This document shows positions 12,371-25,885 of a DNA stretch of 64,000 bases, piece after piece. The stretch comes from Erythroxylum novogranatense (taxonomy: Eukaryota > Streptophyta > Magnoliopsida > Malpighiales > Erythroxylaceae), in NCBI GenBank assembly GCA_029891385.1, contig CM057225.1, positions 14,883,498 to 14,947,497 on the forward strand. The letters run 5' to 3'. The position numbers and the translations under genes were made by a program. Within the stretch, counting starts at the first letter, position 1. The number at the start of each line of letters is the position of its first letter. The notes beneath the pieces are model-generated. The model searched no databases. It was not told the origin of the DNA and saw only the letters and a program-made list of their open reading frames with translations.

Positions 12371-12465
12371 ATACCCCGAAGTCCTGCAATGAAGCAGGGT
12401 TTGAAGGGGCCTGATAATATGCAACCTTACCCCTATATTGTAGAGAGGTTGTTTCCAGTAGACCC
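12371..12465 (-). mobile_element. Au-like SINE 3' fragment
   Basis: Read on the minus strand, the segment contains GGAAACAACCTCTCTAC, then GGGGTAAGGTTGC, then CCCTGC...GCAGG. This series of words is the 3' body of the plant Au SINE family as I know it. It ends in a short ATG repeat (TCA units at about 12350-12371 on the plus strand). The tRNA-like head is missing. Family assignment is from memory of the consensus. Confidence 0.55.
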
Positions 12466-12479
12466 ATATGCATATGTGA

Positions 12480-13128
<649 letters not shown>

Positions 13129-13134
13129 TCTCTG

Positions 13135-13378
13135 GTTAATAATAATGTCATCTATATAAACAAAGGAAAATTCTTCTAATCCTTGTAAATTATTATCCAT
13201 AAATCGTTGATAAATACTAGGTGCTTGTTTTAATCCAAAGGGTAAAACATTCCATTGATAGTGCTTTTGAGGAGGACAAGTGAATGTTGTTAGTGCTTTT
13301 GTATTGTCATGTAATCGTAATTGCCAATAACCAGATTTAGCATCTAATGTAGTAAACCAGATATGACCTTTTAGTTTG
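13135..13378 (-). pseudogene. Pararetrovirus reverse transcriptase palm fragment
   Basis: The minus strand encodes the RT words GHIWFTTLDAKSGYWQL, NVLPFGLKQAPSIYQRFM and the catalytic YIDDIII, all in one frame. The piece ends just after YIDD at an ATTATT stretch and is fused to the start of the transactivator fragment, giving a short chimeric frame. The other half of the same RT gene, from the residues after this point, is at 15374-16191. So the gene was split at the catalytic motif. Confidence 0.85.
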
Positions 13379-13379
13379 A

Positions 13380-13700
13380 ATTATTTTAAGAATGCATATG
13401 ATAATATAACAAAATAATGCATGAATTATAGCTATAATGAGATAAAATAATACGATAATGATTTGATCAAAGAAAATCATAGAATTATAATAAGGCGAGA
13501 AATAATTGAAGTAAAAGATAGAGAATTATGAAGATGATAATAATACTTATAATAATAATGTGACAAAAAGAAATCATAACTCTAACCTGATTCTTCTGGG
13601 AACTCGCTTGAACGTCAATCTTAGACTTAATGCGAAGAGAGAAGACAGAGAGAGTAGTTATGGAATTCTTGATGTGTCTTAGACAGACACCCAAGCTTCT
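13380..13700 (-). promoter_or_regulatory. Pararetrovirus leader, variant 1
   Basis: Downstream of the TATA box at 13701-13708 (minus strand), this shares with the other leaders a block around 13590-13650 containing CTCGCTTGAACGTC and GCGAAGAGAGAAGA. The 5' part is AT-rich and diverged, and I cannot read the ORF0 peptide here. It ends at a junction with the RT fragment, so the genes that should follow are missing. Confidence 0.65.
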
Positions 13701-13708
13701 TATTTATA
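13701..13708 (-). promoter_or_regulatory. Pararetrovirus TATA box, variant 1
   Basis: TATAAATA on the minus strand lies upstream of the conserved leader and downstream of the transactivator stop, the expected place of the viral pregenomic RNA promoter. The flanking words match the other six copies in the window. Confidence 0.7.
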
Positions 13709-13938
13709 TGCGAGAAAGGGAATCTAAGGTACAAACATGAAATGACTAAAAGAAAAGTAACAAGACATAAAGAAAAGAAAAGTAAAGTAAAGTAAAGTAA
13801 AGTAAGATGCTAAAGAGACATCTTACATGACATAAAGAAAAAGATTCTAAACAAAAGAAAAGACACTTATGAACAACTGGACGGTCGTTAACCTACATCA
13901 GAATTGCTTTAGTGCTTTGTCCTTTATCCACCGACGAA
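13709..13938 (-). promoter_or_regulatory. Intergenic region upstream of the viral TATA box, variant 1
   Basis: The region between the transactivator stop (13939) and the TATA box holds a run of AAAGT units (about 13780-13805). It also holds a hairpin-capable AAGATGC...CATCTT (about 13806-13826) that recurs in the block II copies at about 22330, 30378 and 35396. These may be promoter elements, which is inference. Confidence 0.5.
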
Positions 13939-15386
13939 TTATTCTTCAATGATGACAAGTTCGTCGTCAGTAGTACTGTGGGCATCTGGTGCTTTTGATG
14001 ATGTGGGACAATTCTTACAACGATGAGTAGGATATTCTTGAATTTGCTTACAGATAGCTTCTTTCCATGCTTGACTGAGTTCTTGAAAACAATCTGAAAG
14101 ATCGTCAAATGGTGCTTTGAACCTTTGTAATACTTGTATCTCATTGGACAGTATTGGATGTTTATAGGTGGAGGTCAATAAAATGTAATTGCCTCTGTAA
14201 TTGATCTTGATGGTTGATTCTGGATTGATCTTAATGCATTGATGATAGATTCCTTCTTGACAGTTCAAATTGAACCTATTAACTAAGTCCCAATTGAACT
14301 CGTATTGTGGTGCTTCATCTATGGGAGGATACTGAAGATTGCTAACTCCAATTTGAAGGAAGGCAATCCGGGGTGCTTTAATTGCTGCCTGGACAGCATT
14401 CTCTGCTTCTGTTGCTTCGAAGATAGGATAACTGTTGTATACTTTAATATATAATTCGCGTTCTTTAGCGAATCGATCCTTATATTGCTTGATGACATTG
14501 ACTAACCCAGATGGAAAGTCTGCTAGTAATTTTAGATCTTGTAGATAGATGGTATCAACTAATCCACTTTGAAATAGTAGATAGGTAGTTAATGGGTCAG
14601 CTCCAGGGAAGATGACTGCTTTTGGTCCATATCGGCCTCTATTCTGTGGATAGTATTGAAACTGCTTCATTTCATCAGTCCATTGGTTCAATGCTTGAAA
14701 ACAATCAATGAACATTTCTGATGTTAGTACTTTCGATTCTTCATGGAGTACTTTTGTTGGTACTGAATGGATTCTTTCCATATCTATGGATTTTCCCAAA
14801 GTAATTAGATTTGAGACTGGTGTTGCTGGTGCTTGAAGAACTGCTTTGTATTGTGGTCGGAGTGATGGATGCTGAAACTCTTGATAAGATTTTTCAGCTT
14901 CTGCTTTGGTGGAGAAACTCTTATGAATAATGCTACTTTTGTCAGTAATATGAATGGCTGCTTTATGCCATTGGTCATAAATACCTGCAAAAGTTCCATT
15001 ATAAATAACATAATGCTTTGATTCTTGTTGATCCACAACTTTCTGTGGTACTGATGCTATAGTGAGAGAGGGTTTCACAGGAAGTGAAACTGATGCTTTA
15101 GGTATTGCAGATATTTGAGTTTCTGGGACTATGGATGGTGTTTGTGGTTCTTTGGCTAGAACTGGTAATTGAGGACGAATTTCTGGTAATGGTTTTGTGC
15201 TAGGAGCTGGTTTTGTAATAACTTGTTCCTTCGGTTTCAACATAAGAAGGGTTTGCTTGAGTCTTTCTAGGTCTTTTGTAATGACTTCTGTCTGGACTTG
15301 AATGTTCATGCTTGTATTTGTAATTCAGTTAACTCTGCTTCTTTTAATGCAATGGTAGTTTCAAGTTGTGCTATTAGTCCTTCCAT
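13939..15386 (-). CDS. Pararetrovirus transactivator/viroplasmin (TAV), nearly intact
   Basis: This is the inclusion-body/translation transactivator of a Caulimoviridae member, expected to allow reinitiation on the polycistronic RNA. The ATG is at 15386. A one-base deletion in a T run near 15310 shifts the frame, and from 15309 a 456-codon frame runs to the stop. Features in order: N-terminal coiled coil (about 60 aa), a Pro/Ser/Lys-rich linker, a domain with YVIYNGTFAGIYDQWHKA and HKSFSTKAEAEKSYQEFQ (the RNase H1-type N-terminal fold shared with caulimovirus P6), a conserved central domain, and a Cys/His-rich HRCKNC near the C-terminus. The start overlaps the Pol stop at 15374. This is the longest TAV frame in the window. 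Confidence 0.85.
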
Positions 15387-16190
15387 TCTCTGGTTAATAT
15401 ATCTGCAAGAAAATTATTAGCAGATTTAATATAATGAATTTGAAAATGATACTGACCTAATTCGAGTTGCCAACGAATGAGTCGACCTTGATTCTAATTA
15501 GTACTTGTAGTAATTTGGTACTTAGTGAATCCACATAAATACTGAGAATCAGTATGAATTGTGAATGTCACTGGTAGTAAATCGATGCGCCATTTTCTCA
15601 ATGTTTTGAGACAGGCTAGTGCTTCTTTTTCATGAATGGGATAATTTAATTCCGTGGAATTAAATGTTCCATTGATGTACTTACAAAGATAGTGCTTTTT
15701 GTGCTTAGGCGGTTTTGCCAAAAGGCATCCTGCCCATGTATCATTGCTTGCATCCAGTTGGACTAGTAATTCATCTTCTTTTTGGTAATTATAGAGTTTA
15801 GGAAGATCCTTACAGAGAGTTTTTAATCGCTGCACTGCTTTGGTATCCTGAATAGTCCATTGCCATTGCTGATTAATACTGCATTTTTTCTGTAAAAGAC
15901 GTCTTTCTTTTGCTAAATCCTTTAAAAAGCCTTGATCAGATATATAATTTAATAATCCTAAAAATTGTTGAATTTGTCGTCTAGTAGAAAATTGATCGGG
16001 AAATTCTTGTAATTTATGTAGGATATTAGGTTGTAATTGTAAATAACCATGATGGTTAAATTGTATACCTAAATATTCAATGGTTTGTTGAGCTACTTTA
16101 GCTTTTCTTTTACTTAATATTAATCCCTTGTCTTTACAACGTTGTAATATAATTTTAACTTTCTTTAAATGATCTAATTTATCTTGATTG

Positions 16191-16191
<1 letters not shown>
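15374..16191 (-). pseudogene. Pararetrovirus Pol C-terminal part (RT thumb and RNase H)
   Basis: The minus strand reads, from 16191, RT residues just after the catalytic motif (KAKVAQQTIEYLGIQF, QFLGLLNYISDQGF) and then RNase H. All three RNase H acidic positions are visible in LDASNDTWAG, HEKEALACL and HTDSQYL. A nonsense change (Tyr to TAG) sits near 15494, before the RNase H C-terminus. The upstream edge abuts the TAA array. The missing RT half is at 13135-13378. Confidence 0.85.
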
Positions 16192-18139
<1,948 letters not shown>

Positions 18140-18141
18140 GA

Positions 18142-18291
18142 AATGACACGTATGTACAATGGGACGGTCTTTAACTAAAGACCTACATTATTGCTTTAGT
18201 GCTTTGTCCGTTATCCACCGACGAATTATTCTTCAATGATGACAAGTTCGTCGTCAGTTGTACTGTGAGCATCCGGTGCTTTTGATGATGT
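18142..18291 (-). pseudogene. Transactivator 3' end plus downstream intergenic sequence
   Basis: The minus strand from 18290 to the stop at 18226-18228 encodes the last TAV residues, matching 13939-14003. It continues into intergenic sequence that matches 13850-13938. The fragment is fused to plus-strand ORF D at 18292, an inverted junction. Confidence 0.8.
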
Positions 18292-18292
18292 A

Positions 18293-18751
18293 TTATCTTA
18301 TTTCTTTAATTACTGTTTATATGCAATTATTGATCAATTATATCTTTATGCCTTTACTATTTTCCAAGCACAACCTTTTCTCTTCTTTATTAATGCAAGT
18401 ATGTTATTTATTCCATCTGAAATTATTACTCAATTTTTTGCTATTAGTTGTCAATATCTTGATATTACTCTAGATTATTTATGGAGCACTATTTTTCAAT
18501 TAGATATTAATGTCGACTATATCGTACGATTAGAAGATAGAGATATTATTTTTGATTTCTCACCTCATCCTGAGGAAGAATCAACATTATTAGCACAACT
18601 ATATTATTCAGACGAATTAGAAGAAAACCATATAGATGAAGAGATTAATTATGACTTAGATAATGATTTAGATAATTTTTCTAATGTAGATGAAGATATC
18701 AATTATGATTTAGATGACTATGACTGTAGTGATTTCCCCGAAGACTATTAA
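18293..18751 (+). CDS. Pararetrovirus ORF D, variant 1 (5'-truncated)
   Basis: Unknown small viral protein. The frame opens at the inversion junction, so the first four codons including the ATG are missing; the first Met is at 18401. The N-terminal half is hydrophobic and aromatic, then comes RLEDRDIIFDFS, then a strongly acidic tail with two DINYDLD-like repeats and a final DCSDFPEDY. Compared with block II and III copies it lacks about 40 residues in the variable acidic part but keeps both ends. ORF E follows 8 bases later. The conservation of the ends argues for a functional protein family; the role is unknown. Confidence 0.75.
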   Translation, partial: LSYFFNYCLYAIIDQLYLYAFTIFQAQPFLFFINASMLFIPSEIITQFFAISCQYLDITLDYLWSTIFQLDINVDYIVRLEDRDIIFDFSPHPEEESTLLAQLYYSDELEENHIDEEINYDLDNDLDNFSNVDEDINYDLDDYDCSDFPEDY

Positions 18752-18759
18752 CTATTAAA

Positions 18760-19020
18760 ATGAATTGTCCCATTTGTTTAGATTTACAAGAACAAATAGA
18801 GTATACACAACAAGCTATTCACAAATATCAAGATCATATTCACTATAACGAAGATAGTATAAACTATCTCATTTTTGTAGGTGTCAATCGTCTCGGTCGA
18901 CTACCTTACATAGAACATTTATCTATAGTACAAAGACTAATTCAACAATATAGAACTCATTTACAACAATTAGAACAAATTCAATCTGACCATCACTGTT
19001 ATCATTCAAATACATTATGA
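18760..19020 (+). CDS. Pararetrovirus ORF E, variant 1 (86 aa, intact)
   Basis: Unknown small viral protein, complete here. It starts MNCPICLDLQ (a CxxC at residues 3 and 6), has a Gln/His/Glu-rich helical middle and ends in a DHHCYH tail, so a bound metal ion is possible. The CxxC alone is not enough for a RING domain. Its stop overlaps the movement protein start in ATGA at 19017, which suggests stop-restart translation. The 89-aa homologues at 33571-33840 and 43385-43654 keep CxxC and the His/Cys tail. Confidence 0.75.
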   Translation: MNCPICLDLQEQIEYTQQAIHKYQDHIHYNEDSINYLIFVGVNRLGRLPYIEHLSIVQRLIQQYRTHLQQLEQIQSDHHCYHSNTL

Positions 19021-20006
19021 TCTCCTCAACTGTTTCGTCCACAGTATTAGATGTAGACAATTTAGAATTAACCGAATCATTAGGAACATTTAAAGTTTCT
19101 ACTTTAATTAATCAAGATAAACAAAAACAAATCGCTAAAGCTCAATTAGATTTAAAGAAAGGACAAGATATTCATAAATCTACAATAAAACAAATTTTTA
19201 ATAGACAAAATCTTATTTATTTTGGAAAAATCATTGAAGAAACACCTATTAGAATTGATCAATGTCATGGAAATTTACGAATTAGTTTAATTGATCCAGA
19301 ACAAATTAACAGACAATTACAACTATTACCCGAATCTAAACGTAAGAAAATTGGTTATATTCATTTATCCACTATCCAAATATTATTAAAATTCACTTTT
19401 CAGGAAGGAATTGATACACCAATTAGAATGGCAATACTCGATGAAAGAATGAACAACCTCAATGATCAAGTACTAGGAATGATGAATGGAAATTTACAAT
19501 ATGGAAAAATTAAATTCAATACTAGATTAAAATTAAGAATCCCTTTAATATCATCTGAATTAGATAAGGCAATCACTATTGCATATAAATTTTATAGAAG
19601 CAATCTTATGACTCAAGGACAATATCCTTTTTCTTTAACCTATCAGATTAGTTATGCATTATCAAATTCACATCATAGTATAGATTTTAAACATACAGAA
19701 CAAATCTATTTAGATCAATTATTTCAAGAAGTAGCTAAAGTTGGAATAAAAATTCAACCTAAAATACAACCTCTTCCAGCAATACAACAACCATTTCTTT
19801 CACCATTAATTGAACGCAGACATTCTTTTTCAGAATCATCAGCCAATAATATTCCTCTTCTTAGATCAGTCTCAGCACGACATCAAAGACCTATATATAT
19901 CGAAAGACCAATTAGAATAACTGAACCCAATAATCAAACCAGCCAATTAGACGAAATTCAAAATCAAATTTCGACATTATCTACCTATTTAATCCAAAAA
20001 TTATGA
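19017..20006 (+). CDS. Pararetrovirus movement protein (30K superfamily), intact, 329 aa
   Basis: The protein is expected to act at plasmodesmata in cell-to-cell spread. Caulimoviridae movement-protein words are visible: LDVDNLELTESLGTFKVS near the N-terminus, LRISLIDPEQI, a MNGNLQYGKIKFNTRLKL stretch in the core, then SLTYQISYALSNSHHSID. The C-terminal third is Pro/Arg-rich and ends in a predicted helix. The frame is uninterrupted over 330 codons. ATG overlaps the ORF E stop (ATGA), and its own stop overlaps the next ATG at 20003. It is the only full-length movement protein frame here. Confidence 0.9.
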   Translation: MISSTVSSTVLDVDNLELTESLGTFKVSTLINQDKQKQIAKAQLDLKKGQDIHKSTIKQIFNRQNLIYFGKIIEETPIRIDQCHGNLRISLIDPEQINRQLQLLPESKRKKIGYIHLSTIQILLKFTFQEGIDTPIRMAILDERMNNLNDQVLGMMNGNLQYGKIKFNTRLKLRIPLISSELDKAITIAYKFYRSNLMTQGQYPFSLTYQISYALSNSHHSIDFKHTEQIYLDQLFQEVAKVGIKIQPKIQPLPAIQQPFLSPLIERRHSFSESSANNIPLLRSVSARHQRPIYIERPIRITEPNNQTSQLDEIQNQISTLSTYLIQKL

Positions 20007-20233
20007 CATCATTAACCAACTTAACTCAGCAAATAGATGCACTTGTACAAACACATGAATTATTAGAACAAAAAATAGAAGAATTGATACATACTCAAAT
20101 AGAAATTATCAATTTAATACAACAGGTAAATCAAAAGATTCAAGAAACTAATGATCAATTAGTAGCAAAAGATCCGTCCCGAAAAATGGTATCAGAGCTG
20201 AGGATTACAAAATTACCCAGAAAAAGAACTTAA
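20003..20233 (+). CDS. Coiled-coil virion-associated-protein-like ORF, variant 1 (76 aa)
   Basis: The protein starts MTSLTNLTQQ and is almost all heptad-like (LEQKIEELIHTQIEIINLIQQV), ending in a short basic tail. By position between MP and CP and by the coiled coil it resembles the virion-associated protein of caulimoviruses, though it is shorter. The start overlaps the MP stop; the TAA stop is directly followed by the coat protein ATG at 20234. The primer-binding site lies inside its 3' end. Confidence 0.7.
   Translation: MTSLTNLTQQIDALVQTHELLEQKIEELIHTQIEIINLIQQVNQKIQETNDQLVAKDPSRKMVSELRITKLPRKRT
20187..20198 (+). other. Pararetrovirus tRNA-iMet primer-binding site, variant 1
   Basis: TGGTATCAGAGC is an exact 12-base match to the complement of the plant initiator-Met tRNA 3' end and lies on the coding strand. 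It is inside the VAP-like gene rather than in a leader. The same 12 bases occur at the same genetic position at 44819-44830 and (minus strand) 27304-27315. Confidence 0.85.
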
Positions 20234-20693
20234 ATGACTGATAATCAACCTATAGAAGATATTGAAAAGAATATACAATCTCAATTAGTTGAAGTAACAG
20301 AATTAGTTAAAAAACTACATCTTACTCCATTATCAGAAATCTCCGATGAACAACAATTATGTCCAGTATATCCAAATGATCATAAAGACGAAATTATTCT
20401 TGGATATGAATCCGATCAAGAATTCTATATGGATAGAGATGAAAAACCAGAAAGTAGTAATACTCAAGATCTTAAATTAAAACAAAAACTCACAGGAGAT
20501 AAACGTAAAAAAGATTTTCAACCCACAAATTATTCATGGTTTTCCGAAAATCAAGATGAATTTCTCAATAGGCAAGGTTATTATTATAAAGGATAAAAAA
20601 TTCGAAAATATCCCTCCGAATATAAACCTAAAATTACCAAATTAGGCCCTGACAGTATTCTCAACATAGATTGTACAACAAATAATGAAGATT
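20234..20693 (+). pseudogene. Pararetrovirus coat protein, N-terminal part, variant 1
   Basis: The frame starts directly after the VAP-like stop, with an acidic N-terminal arm (EDIEKNIQSQLVEVTELV, NDHKDEIILGYESDQEF). It reads to a stop at 20594 and resumes with KYPSEYKPKI-like coding up to 20690. There the gene is cut by the TAA array. Other copies read through the position of the stop, so this copy carries a local mutation or indel. Confidence 0.8.
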
Positions 20694-21461
<768 letters not shown>

Positions 21462-21608
21462 ATTTTCTTAAAAGTTGAAAACATTGATTTTCTTTTGCCA
21501 TTTTATATGTTCATGATATAAGTCAATAAACTTTCTTTGTTCGGTTTAGATTTCTTTATAAAACGAATTCTTTGTATAAGTGATCGATTTATGATCAAAA
21601 TAATTCAT
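21462..21608 (-). pseudogene. ORF B and start of ORF C, cut by the TAA array
   Basis: ORF B starts at 21608 (MNYFDH) and is frameshifted. ORF C starts at 21501 (MAKENQCFQLL), overlapping ORF B, and is broken after 11 residues where the array begins. A small repeat of GAAAATCAA at the break suggests a microhomology join. Confidence 0.75.
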
Positions 21609-21613
21609 TTTAT

Positions 21614-21919
21614 TTAAATGATAAGAAGAGATAATTTGGATACATAATATTTATGCTCGCAATACAATCTAAAATACAATAATCTAAAAAGCTTAATTAA
21701 ATCGGTGATTCTTCAATCATTTGCTTTGCAAGAGAAAGAATTTCTTGTTCTTCATTATAAAGAGGTGATCCGGAGAATTCTTAAAACGGGATCGATGTAA
21801 ATATCATTTGCTTTCTTGTTTCTTGCAATTGTTTTAATCTTAAGTTCTTCGATTCGCTTGCGATTATCTAGTGCTTTGATTCGTTGCTTCAACATACGCT
21901 TGATGTGAAAATAAGCCAT
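21614..21919 (-). pseudogene. Pararetrovirus ORF A, block II copy 1
   Basis: ATG at 21919. The start (MAYFHIKRMLKQRI) matches the intact copy at 34669-34980. Several single-base indels shift the frame, for example in the segment around 21780-21880. Confidence 0.75.
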
Positions 21920-21927
21920 TCGAAAAA

Positions 21928-22077
21928 TCAAAATCTTGTAAGTCGTGAAAAGATTTTAAAAGAAGGATAAGAAATTGAATAATTTTTAGAATGCTAATGA
22001 TTGTATAATGAAGATTGCATGAATGATTGCAAAATGAATAAAATAATAAGAAATATAATTTGATAAAATATATGCAT
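21928..22077 (-). pseudogene. Pararetrovirus ORF0, block II copy 1 (frameshifted)
   Basis: The minus strand from the ATG at 22077 encodes the MHIFYQII start of the hydrophobic 50-aa peptide found intact at 29964-30116. It is three bases shorter overall, from homopolymer differences, which break the frame. Confidence 0.6.
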
Positions 22078-22243
22078 GATTTGTATGCTTGAATTAATCG
22101 AAGGGTGACAAGAAGTTAACCATAATCACTCTAACTTTCTTCTTCGGCTCGCCAACGTCACATCGGACTTAAGTGCGAAGAGAGAAGATAGAGAGAGTAA
22201 TGTATGGAAAGCTTGTTGTACCCATTAAGGATACCCAAGCGCC

Positions 22244-22251
22244 TATTTATA
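22244..22251 (-). promoter_or_regulatory. Pararetrovirus TATA box, block II copy 1
   Basis: TATAAATA on the minus strand, embedded in the conserved context TGCGATTATAAATAGGCGC. It marks the left end of the only contiguous full-length unit; the next equivalent box is 8,043 bases to the right. Confidence 0.75.
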
Positions 22252-22467
22252 ATCGCAGAAAGGAATAACATAGTATGATGCACTTAACATAAAGAAAAGC
22301 CTAAAAGAAGAAAAGACTTAAAGGAAAAAGCAAGATGCTAAAGGGGCATCTTACATGACATAAAGAAAAAGTAAAGAAAAAGACAGACAGGTGGACAGTC
22401 AAAGGACTGCCGAAAGTAAAAAGACTACATTATTGCGATAGTAGTGCTCCGTACTTGATCTGATGTT
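22252..22467 (-). promoter_or_regulatory. Intergenic region upstream of the viral promoter, block II copy 1
   Basis: The 216 bases between the transactivator stop and the TATA box contain the hairpin-capable AAGATGC...GCATCTT near 22330 and several ACATAAAGAAAA words. The same layout is in the other block II copies. No coding frame. Confidence 0.5.
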
Positions 22468-23932
22468 TTATTCTTCAATGATAATAAGTTCATCATCGTG
22501 GTTGCTTGTGCTTTCTCCTCAGTGCTTGAGAGGACTACGGTGTTTACATCTCGAGTGGGATATTCTTGTAACTGCTTGCAAAGTGCTTCACGCCAAGCAA
22601 AGCTTAGAGTGTGAAAACATTCTGATAAGTCATTGAACGGTGCTTGAAAACGTTGTAAGACTGGTAATTCATGTGCTAGGATGGGATGCTTCCATATTGA
22701 CGTTAATAAGACATTATGGCCACGATAGTTGATCTTGATTGTTGAGTCTGCTTGAATCTTGAGACATTGAGTATAAATTCCTTCAAAACAATTCAAATTG
22801 AACTTGTTTACCAAATCCCAATTGAATTCATAATGAGGTGCTTCATCTATGGGAGGATACTGCATATTACTTATGCCAATATGAAGAAAGGCAATTCTTG
22901 AAGTTATGATTCACGCCGATTGTTTGCTTTCTTCATCGATGCTTCAAAATTGGATAGTCTGCTTGAGACTTTAATATAAATTTCTCTTTCAAGCAGCGAT
23001 CATTGAATTGCTTAATAGCATGGACTAAACCGGATGGGAAGTCTGCTAATAACTTCATATCTTGTAGATAAATGGTGTCGCTAATCCACTCAAATAATAA
23101 ATAAGTTGTTAATGGTTCCGCTCCGTGAAGATGACCGCTTGGGACCATACTTGCCACGATTTTGTGGGTAGTATTGAAATTGTTTCATTTCTTCATCCAA
23201 TGATTGAGTGCTTGGAAACAATCCATAAACATGTCGAAGTGAGGACCTTGATTCTTCGTGAAGTGCTTTTGCAGAACTGCATGAATTGCTCCATATCAAT
23301 GGCTTTGCCCAATGTAGTTAACTTGGACATTGGTGGTACTGGATTTTGTAGTACTGTCTTGTATTGTGGTCGAAGTGATGGATGCTGAAATTCTTGGAAA
23401 GATTTTTCAGCTTCGGCTTTAGTAGAAAAACTCTTATGAATGACACCGCTTTTCACGTAATATGAATTGTCGCCTTATGCCATCGATCATAAAGACCAAA
23501 GAAAGGACCATTATATATCACATAGTGCTTGGACTCTTGATTATCAGCCACCTTTTGAGGTACAGTTGAGGAAGTTATTGATGATGAAGTACTTATATAT
23601 GGTTTCACAGGAAGTGAAACTGGTGCTTTTGATACTTGTATTTCAGGGACCTTGGAAGGTGCAACCTGAATAGCTTCTTGTATTACCTGAACAGATGCTT
23701 TTGGAATTTGAGTAGTTATAGTAGCAACAGGATTGATCTTTGATGCTGATGTTGATGCTTTAGAACTTTGCTCCTTTGGTTTTAAAACCAGGAGTGTCTG
23801 CTTTAGCTGTTCAAGTTCACTAGTAATTTGTTCTTGCTTTACCTGAATATTCATACTTTGAAGATGTAATTCGGTGAGTTCTGCTTCCTTTAATTCAATT
23901 GTACTTTCGAGCTGAACGATTAATGCTTCCAT
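22468..23932 (-). pseudogene. Pararetrovirus transactivator, full-length unit copy
   Basis: Start at 23932 (MEALIVQLEST) and stop at 22468. The coiled coil, the Pro/Ser/Thr-rich linker with YVIYNGPFFGLYDRWHKA and the C-terminal domain (PIDEAPHYEFNWDLVNKF) are all present. They are spread over at least four reading frames: 23932-23453, 23456-23193, about 23157-22933 and 22865-22425. The breaks lie near 23455, 23200 and 22900. Confidence 0.85.
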
Positions 23933-25885
23933 TCTCTTGTTAATATATCTGCAAGAGAATTGTTAGCCGATTTAATATAATGAATATTAAATTGATAATT
24001 GACTAGCTCTAATTGCCATCGATCGATCGTCTTTGATTATAATTGGTACTTGATGAAAGTCGATATCTTGTAAATCCACATAAGTATTGAGAATCAGATG
24101 AATTGTAAATTTTATCGAGTAGATCTATTCGCCATTTTCTCAAAGTTTTGAGACAAAGCAATGCTTCTTTTTCATGAATAGGATAATTTAATTCCAGTAA
24201 TTAAATGTTCCATTTATATATTTGCAAAGTTGGTATTTCTTCCGAGTAGGGGTTTGGCTAAAAGACAACCCGCCCATACATCATGGCTTGCATCTAATTG
24301 AACTAATAACTCATCATTTTGTTGATAATTATAAAGTTTGGGAAGATTTTTACAAAGAAGTTTTAATCTTTGTCTTCTTTGTAGTATCTGAAGTAGTCCA
24401 ATGCCATTGTATATTGCGCTACATTTTTTCCGTAAAAGTGTCCTTTCTTTAGCTAATTCTTTTAGAAATCTTTGATCCGAAATATAGTTTAATAAGCCTA
24501 AGAATTGTTGAACATGTTTTCGATTTGTGAGTTGATCAGAAATTCTTGTAATTTCAGAAAATATTAGGTTGTAATTGTAAATAACTATAATGATTAAATT
24601 GAATACCTAAATATTCAATTGTTTGTTGTGCTATTTTTGCTTTTCGTTTGCTTAATATTAATCCTTTGTCTTTACATCTTTGTAAGACAATTTTAACTTT
24701 CTTCAAATGATCTAATTTATCCTGATTTGAATAAATAATAATATCATCTATATACACAAACGTATATTCTTCTAATCCGATAAGATTATTATCCATAAAT
24801 CGTTGATAAATACTTGGTGCTTGTTTTAATCCAAAGGGTAGTACATTCCATTGATAATGTTTTTGGGGTGGACAAGTGAATGCTGTTAATGCTTTTGTAT
24901 TATCATGTAATCGTAATTGCCAATATCCTGATTTTGCATCTAATGTAGTGAACCAAATATGACCTTTTAGTTTATTAATAATATAATCTTTTCGTGGTAA
25001 TTTATAAGCATCTCCAATAGTTGCTTCATTAAGTCTTCTGTAATTTATAACCATTCTTCGTTTTCCTCGTTTCTTTTCAGCTGAATTATTGACGTAAAAA
25101 GCTGGTGCAGAATGTTTACTAGTACTGGGTGTAATTAATCCTTTTTCAAGTAATTCTTTACATTCTTGTGTAAATTCTTTTACATCTAAGGGAGTATATG
25201 GTATATTATTCTTGATATTGACTTCTGAAGAGGATCCTTTAGTTTAATTTCAATAATTTCAGATATGATTTTTGTAGGATCTAATGGATTTTCACTACAT
25301 ACTTGATCTAATAATTTATCGACTTGATTTGTATATTTGTATTAGTCAATAGATAAAATGTAACATATGAAGTTTCTCATTGATTATTTTAATTGTTGAT
25401 AATAAGATGTATGATAAATAGGATTCAATAAAATAACGATTTCGGTGATTTTTAATATAAGGGTTCGCAGTTATGTAATGTAAATATTGACAAAAGGGTT
25501 ATATAATTTTAGAAAATTATTTCCAAGTATTAACGGTAATCCCGATTCTTTTGATAGATTGATGGGATTATAAAAGTGTAGTTTTCAATAATAATAGTGT
25601 TATAATAACTTACATACCGATGGAATTAAAACTTCCATCACTATTTTTACTTGTAATGGTTTATGTAATTTCTTCCATTTTAAATCTAATTGTTTTGATG
25701 CTATACGATAGTTGTTGCTCTGTATCTATATATGCATGTATTTTAGTATTCGTTTTAACTAGTACTTGAATAAATGTTGAATTGGAATTGAGTCCGATTC
25801 GAGTTTTGGTTATATCGATTCATTAGAAAGGTTCATAAATGTAGAGATGTATCTCGTATTATAATCGATTCAATTGGTTCTAATT
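23920..25885 (-). pseudogene. Pararetrovirus Pol (protease, RT, RNase H), full-length unit copy
   Basis: The domains are in the usual order. A degenerate protease segment lies near 25640-25760. The best part is an uninterrupted RT frame at 24554-25054, starting MVINYRRLNEATIGDAY and including LDAKSGYWQLRLHDN, LPFGLKQAPSIYQRFM and the catalytic YIDDIIIYSNQDK. RNase H (23920-24420) is frameshifted but the acidic-residue words remain. The stop at 23920-23922 lies 13 bases inside the transactivator gene. The upstream boundary is estimated from the block III copy. Confidence 0.85.
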
